NCBI GenBank assembly: GCA_028753945.1
Contig: JAPNXP010000015.1
Coordinates: 2,852,001 to 2,916,000, forward strand
Direction of reading: 5' to 3'
DNA: 64,000 nucleotides
Source of the DNA: Hexactinellida sp. DTS-2022
Taxonomy: Eukaryota; Porifera; Hexactinellida
How positions within the stretch are numbered: position 1 is the first letter of the stretch; each line of letters begins with the position of its first letter. This document shows positions 63,054-64,000 of this stretch, one piece after another. The position numbers and the translations under genes were made by a program. Below the pieces are notes generated by a model. It was not told the DNA's origin. It ran no database searches and was given only the letters and a program-made list of their open reading frames with translations.

Positions 63054-63656
63054 ATGTACACCATACCATATGGCATAATATGTGGAAAATCAATCATATT
63101 GTTTCAGTTCATTTATGAAGCGAAGAACCCGAACAGGCTAGGGAATGATACAGGCACACACAAATTGCCACATAGAGAACTTATCTACTTTTACTTCGTT
63201 CACTACACTATTATCTCCCTTCAGTGCTATTACTTGTTACAATACATTGTGTCAGTGTATTACCAGGTTGATACGGATAACATTGAATGGAGTAATGCAC
63301 TGTTTCTGATAGGACTGATAGTGTGTATAGCGGGTAGCTGTTTGAGAAAGAAAGCTAAACTACAGTTAGCAGATTTCTTCACTTATCAGTTGGCAGTTAG
63401 TGAGAGTCAGAGACTGATCACAAACGGAGTATACTCCCATATGATGCATCCCAGCTATATGGGAATGTGTATGCTATATTTAGGTATAAGCATTGCATAT
63501 CAATCCATAATGTTCTTCATTTTGTTCATCGCTATTATTTCCGTCACTATAACAGTACGTATTCCCAAAGAGGAGGCTATGTTAGCTAAGCATTTTGGAG
63601 CTGAGTATGAATGTTACTGTAAGACCAGATGGAGAATGGTGCCTTATGTTTACTAA
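63054..63656 (+). CDS. ICMT-family membrane methyltransferase
   Basis: About 200 residues from the ATG at 63054. The C-terminal half has the isoprenylcysteine carboxyl methyltransferase pattern: LITNGVYSHMMHPSYMGMCM, then RIPKEEAMLAKHFGAEYECY, then a short tail. The HPSY and the E-E-x-x-L-x-x-x-F-G-x-E-Y elements bind S-adenosylmethionine and close the active site in ICMT. Four or five hydrophobic segments are visible (about 50-75, 82-100, 140-165). ICMT caps the CaaX-processing of Ras-type and lamin proteins at the ER. It is shorter than human ICMT (284 residues) at the N-terminus, so an upstream exon or a different substrate class is possible. Confidence 0.75.
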   Translation: MYTIPYGIICGKSIILFQFIYEAKNPNRLGNDTGTHKLPHRELIYFYFVHYTIISLQCYYLLQYIVSVYYQVDTDNIEWSNALFLIGLIVCIAGSCLRKKAKLQLADFFTYQLAVSESQRLITNGVYSHMMHPSYMGMCMLYLGISIAYQSIMFFILFIAIISVTITVRIPKEEAMLAKHFGAEYECYCKTRWRMVPYVY

Positions 63657-63714
63657 TCTAAATTATCTAATTGATAACTCGATAACCCTGTTAATTAATT
63701 AATTAGCTTGTTAA

Positions 63715-63949
63715 TTTAAGCTCGATTGTTGTTTGCGCCTCTGTTTGCATGTTTTGTTTGTTTGTTTGTTCGCTTGTCTGTTGTTTGTTTATTCAAAATC
63801 AAAATGTACTTAGAGGTTACATATCTGATTTCGAATTTGGCATTACTAAATTTATAAGATGGATAGTTATTATTGTTGATAAAAAATTTGGTAACAATTT
63901 AATGAAAATTCGAAATTAACTTGGGCCAACGTGTGTAATAAGTAACATA
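63715..63949 (+). repeat. Head and core of another minisatellite-bearing element
   Basis: CTCGATTGTTGTTTG head, GTTTGTTTGTTTG stretch, then a core monomer (AAATTTATAAGATGGATAG, GGTAACAATTTAATGAAAAT). Same order as 52236 onward. Confidence 0.6.
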
Positions 63950-64000
63950 CAGTAGATCCTAGTTAGTACTAACACCAGGGGAACGCCAAAATGTGTTCAC
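63950..64000. mobile_element. pogo/Tigger-like MITE, cut by the window end
   Basis: CAGTAGATCCTAGTTAGTAC after a TA; the similarity to the MITE at 28488 continues (ACACCAGGGGAACGCCAAAA versus ACACCAAGGGACCTTCAAAA). The right end is outside the window. Confidence 0.65.

Overview
This window is nuclear DNA from an animal. The gene set (Mind bomb, HSF, DENND3, MARF1, the MASK/ANKHD1 ankyrin block, caspase-type proteins, RING-less NHL-repeat proteins, peroxisomal bifunctional enzyme with a C-terminal SKL) is metazoan. There is a eukaryotic tRNA-Arg, spliceosomal introns in one gene, and many eukaryotic transposons. Most genes are single long open frames, so the genome looks intron-poor. I cannot name the phylum. 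Intergenic DNA is AT-rich and full of small non-autonomous transposons.

Layout. 1-15.6 kb is gene-dense and all on the + strand: a Mind bomb-type E3 ligase cut by the window edge, a UBA-UBX-LRR protein, tRNA-Arg(TCT), a DENND3-like Rab GEF and a MARF1-like RNA-silencing factor. 15.6-21.6 kb has no gene; it holds a long inverted repeat with a hAT-type MITE inside one arm, then unidentified AT-rich DNA. 21.6-30 kb: HSF with a polyglutamine tract, a peroxisomal bifunctional enzyme with one frame break, an orphan multi-pass membrane protein (- strand) and an SDR. 30-46.5 kb is accessory: NHL-gene fossils, a recent Ty3/gypsy element with identical 193-bp LTRs nested in an older MITE, an NHL gene with two frame breaks, a caspase fragment, a textbook Helitron, and hAT, pogo/Tigger-like and foldback elements. 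46.6-50.1 kb is a four-exon MASK/ANKHD1-like gene without its KH domain. 50.1-53.1 kb is repeats. 53.1-64 kb: an intact NHL gene, an integrase fossil, a secreted LRR-EGF protein, a caspase-fold protein lacking catalytic His and Cys, a second foldback element, hairpin-ended minisatellite elements and an ICMT-family membrane methyltransferase.

The genes form no operon and share no single pathway. Two themes recur: ubiquitin/p97 proteins (Mind bomb, UBX-LRR) and apoptosis or innate-immune-type families (caspase-like genes, NHL genes) lying among transposons. Seven frame breaks in otherwise homologous genes all have the sign of a one-base loss, and each can be placed in a run of 3-6 identical bases. 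This points to homopolymer under-calling in the assembly as much as to real pseudogenes.
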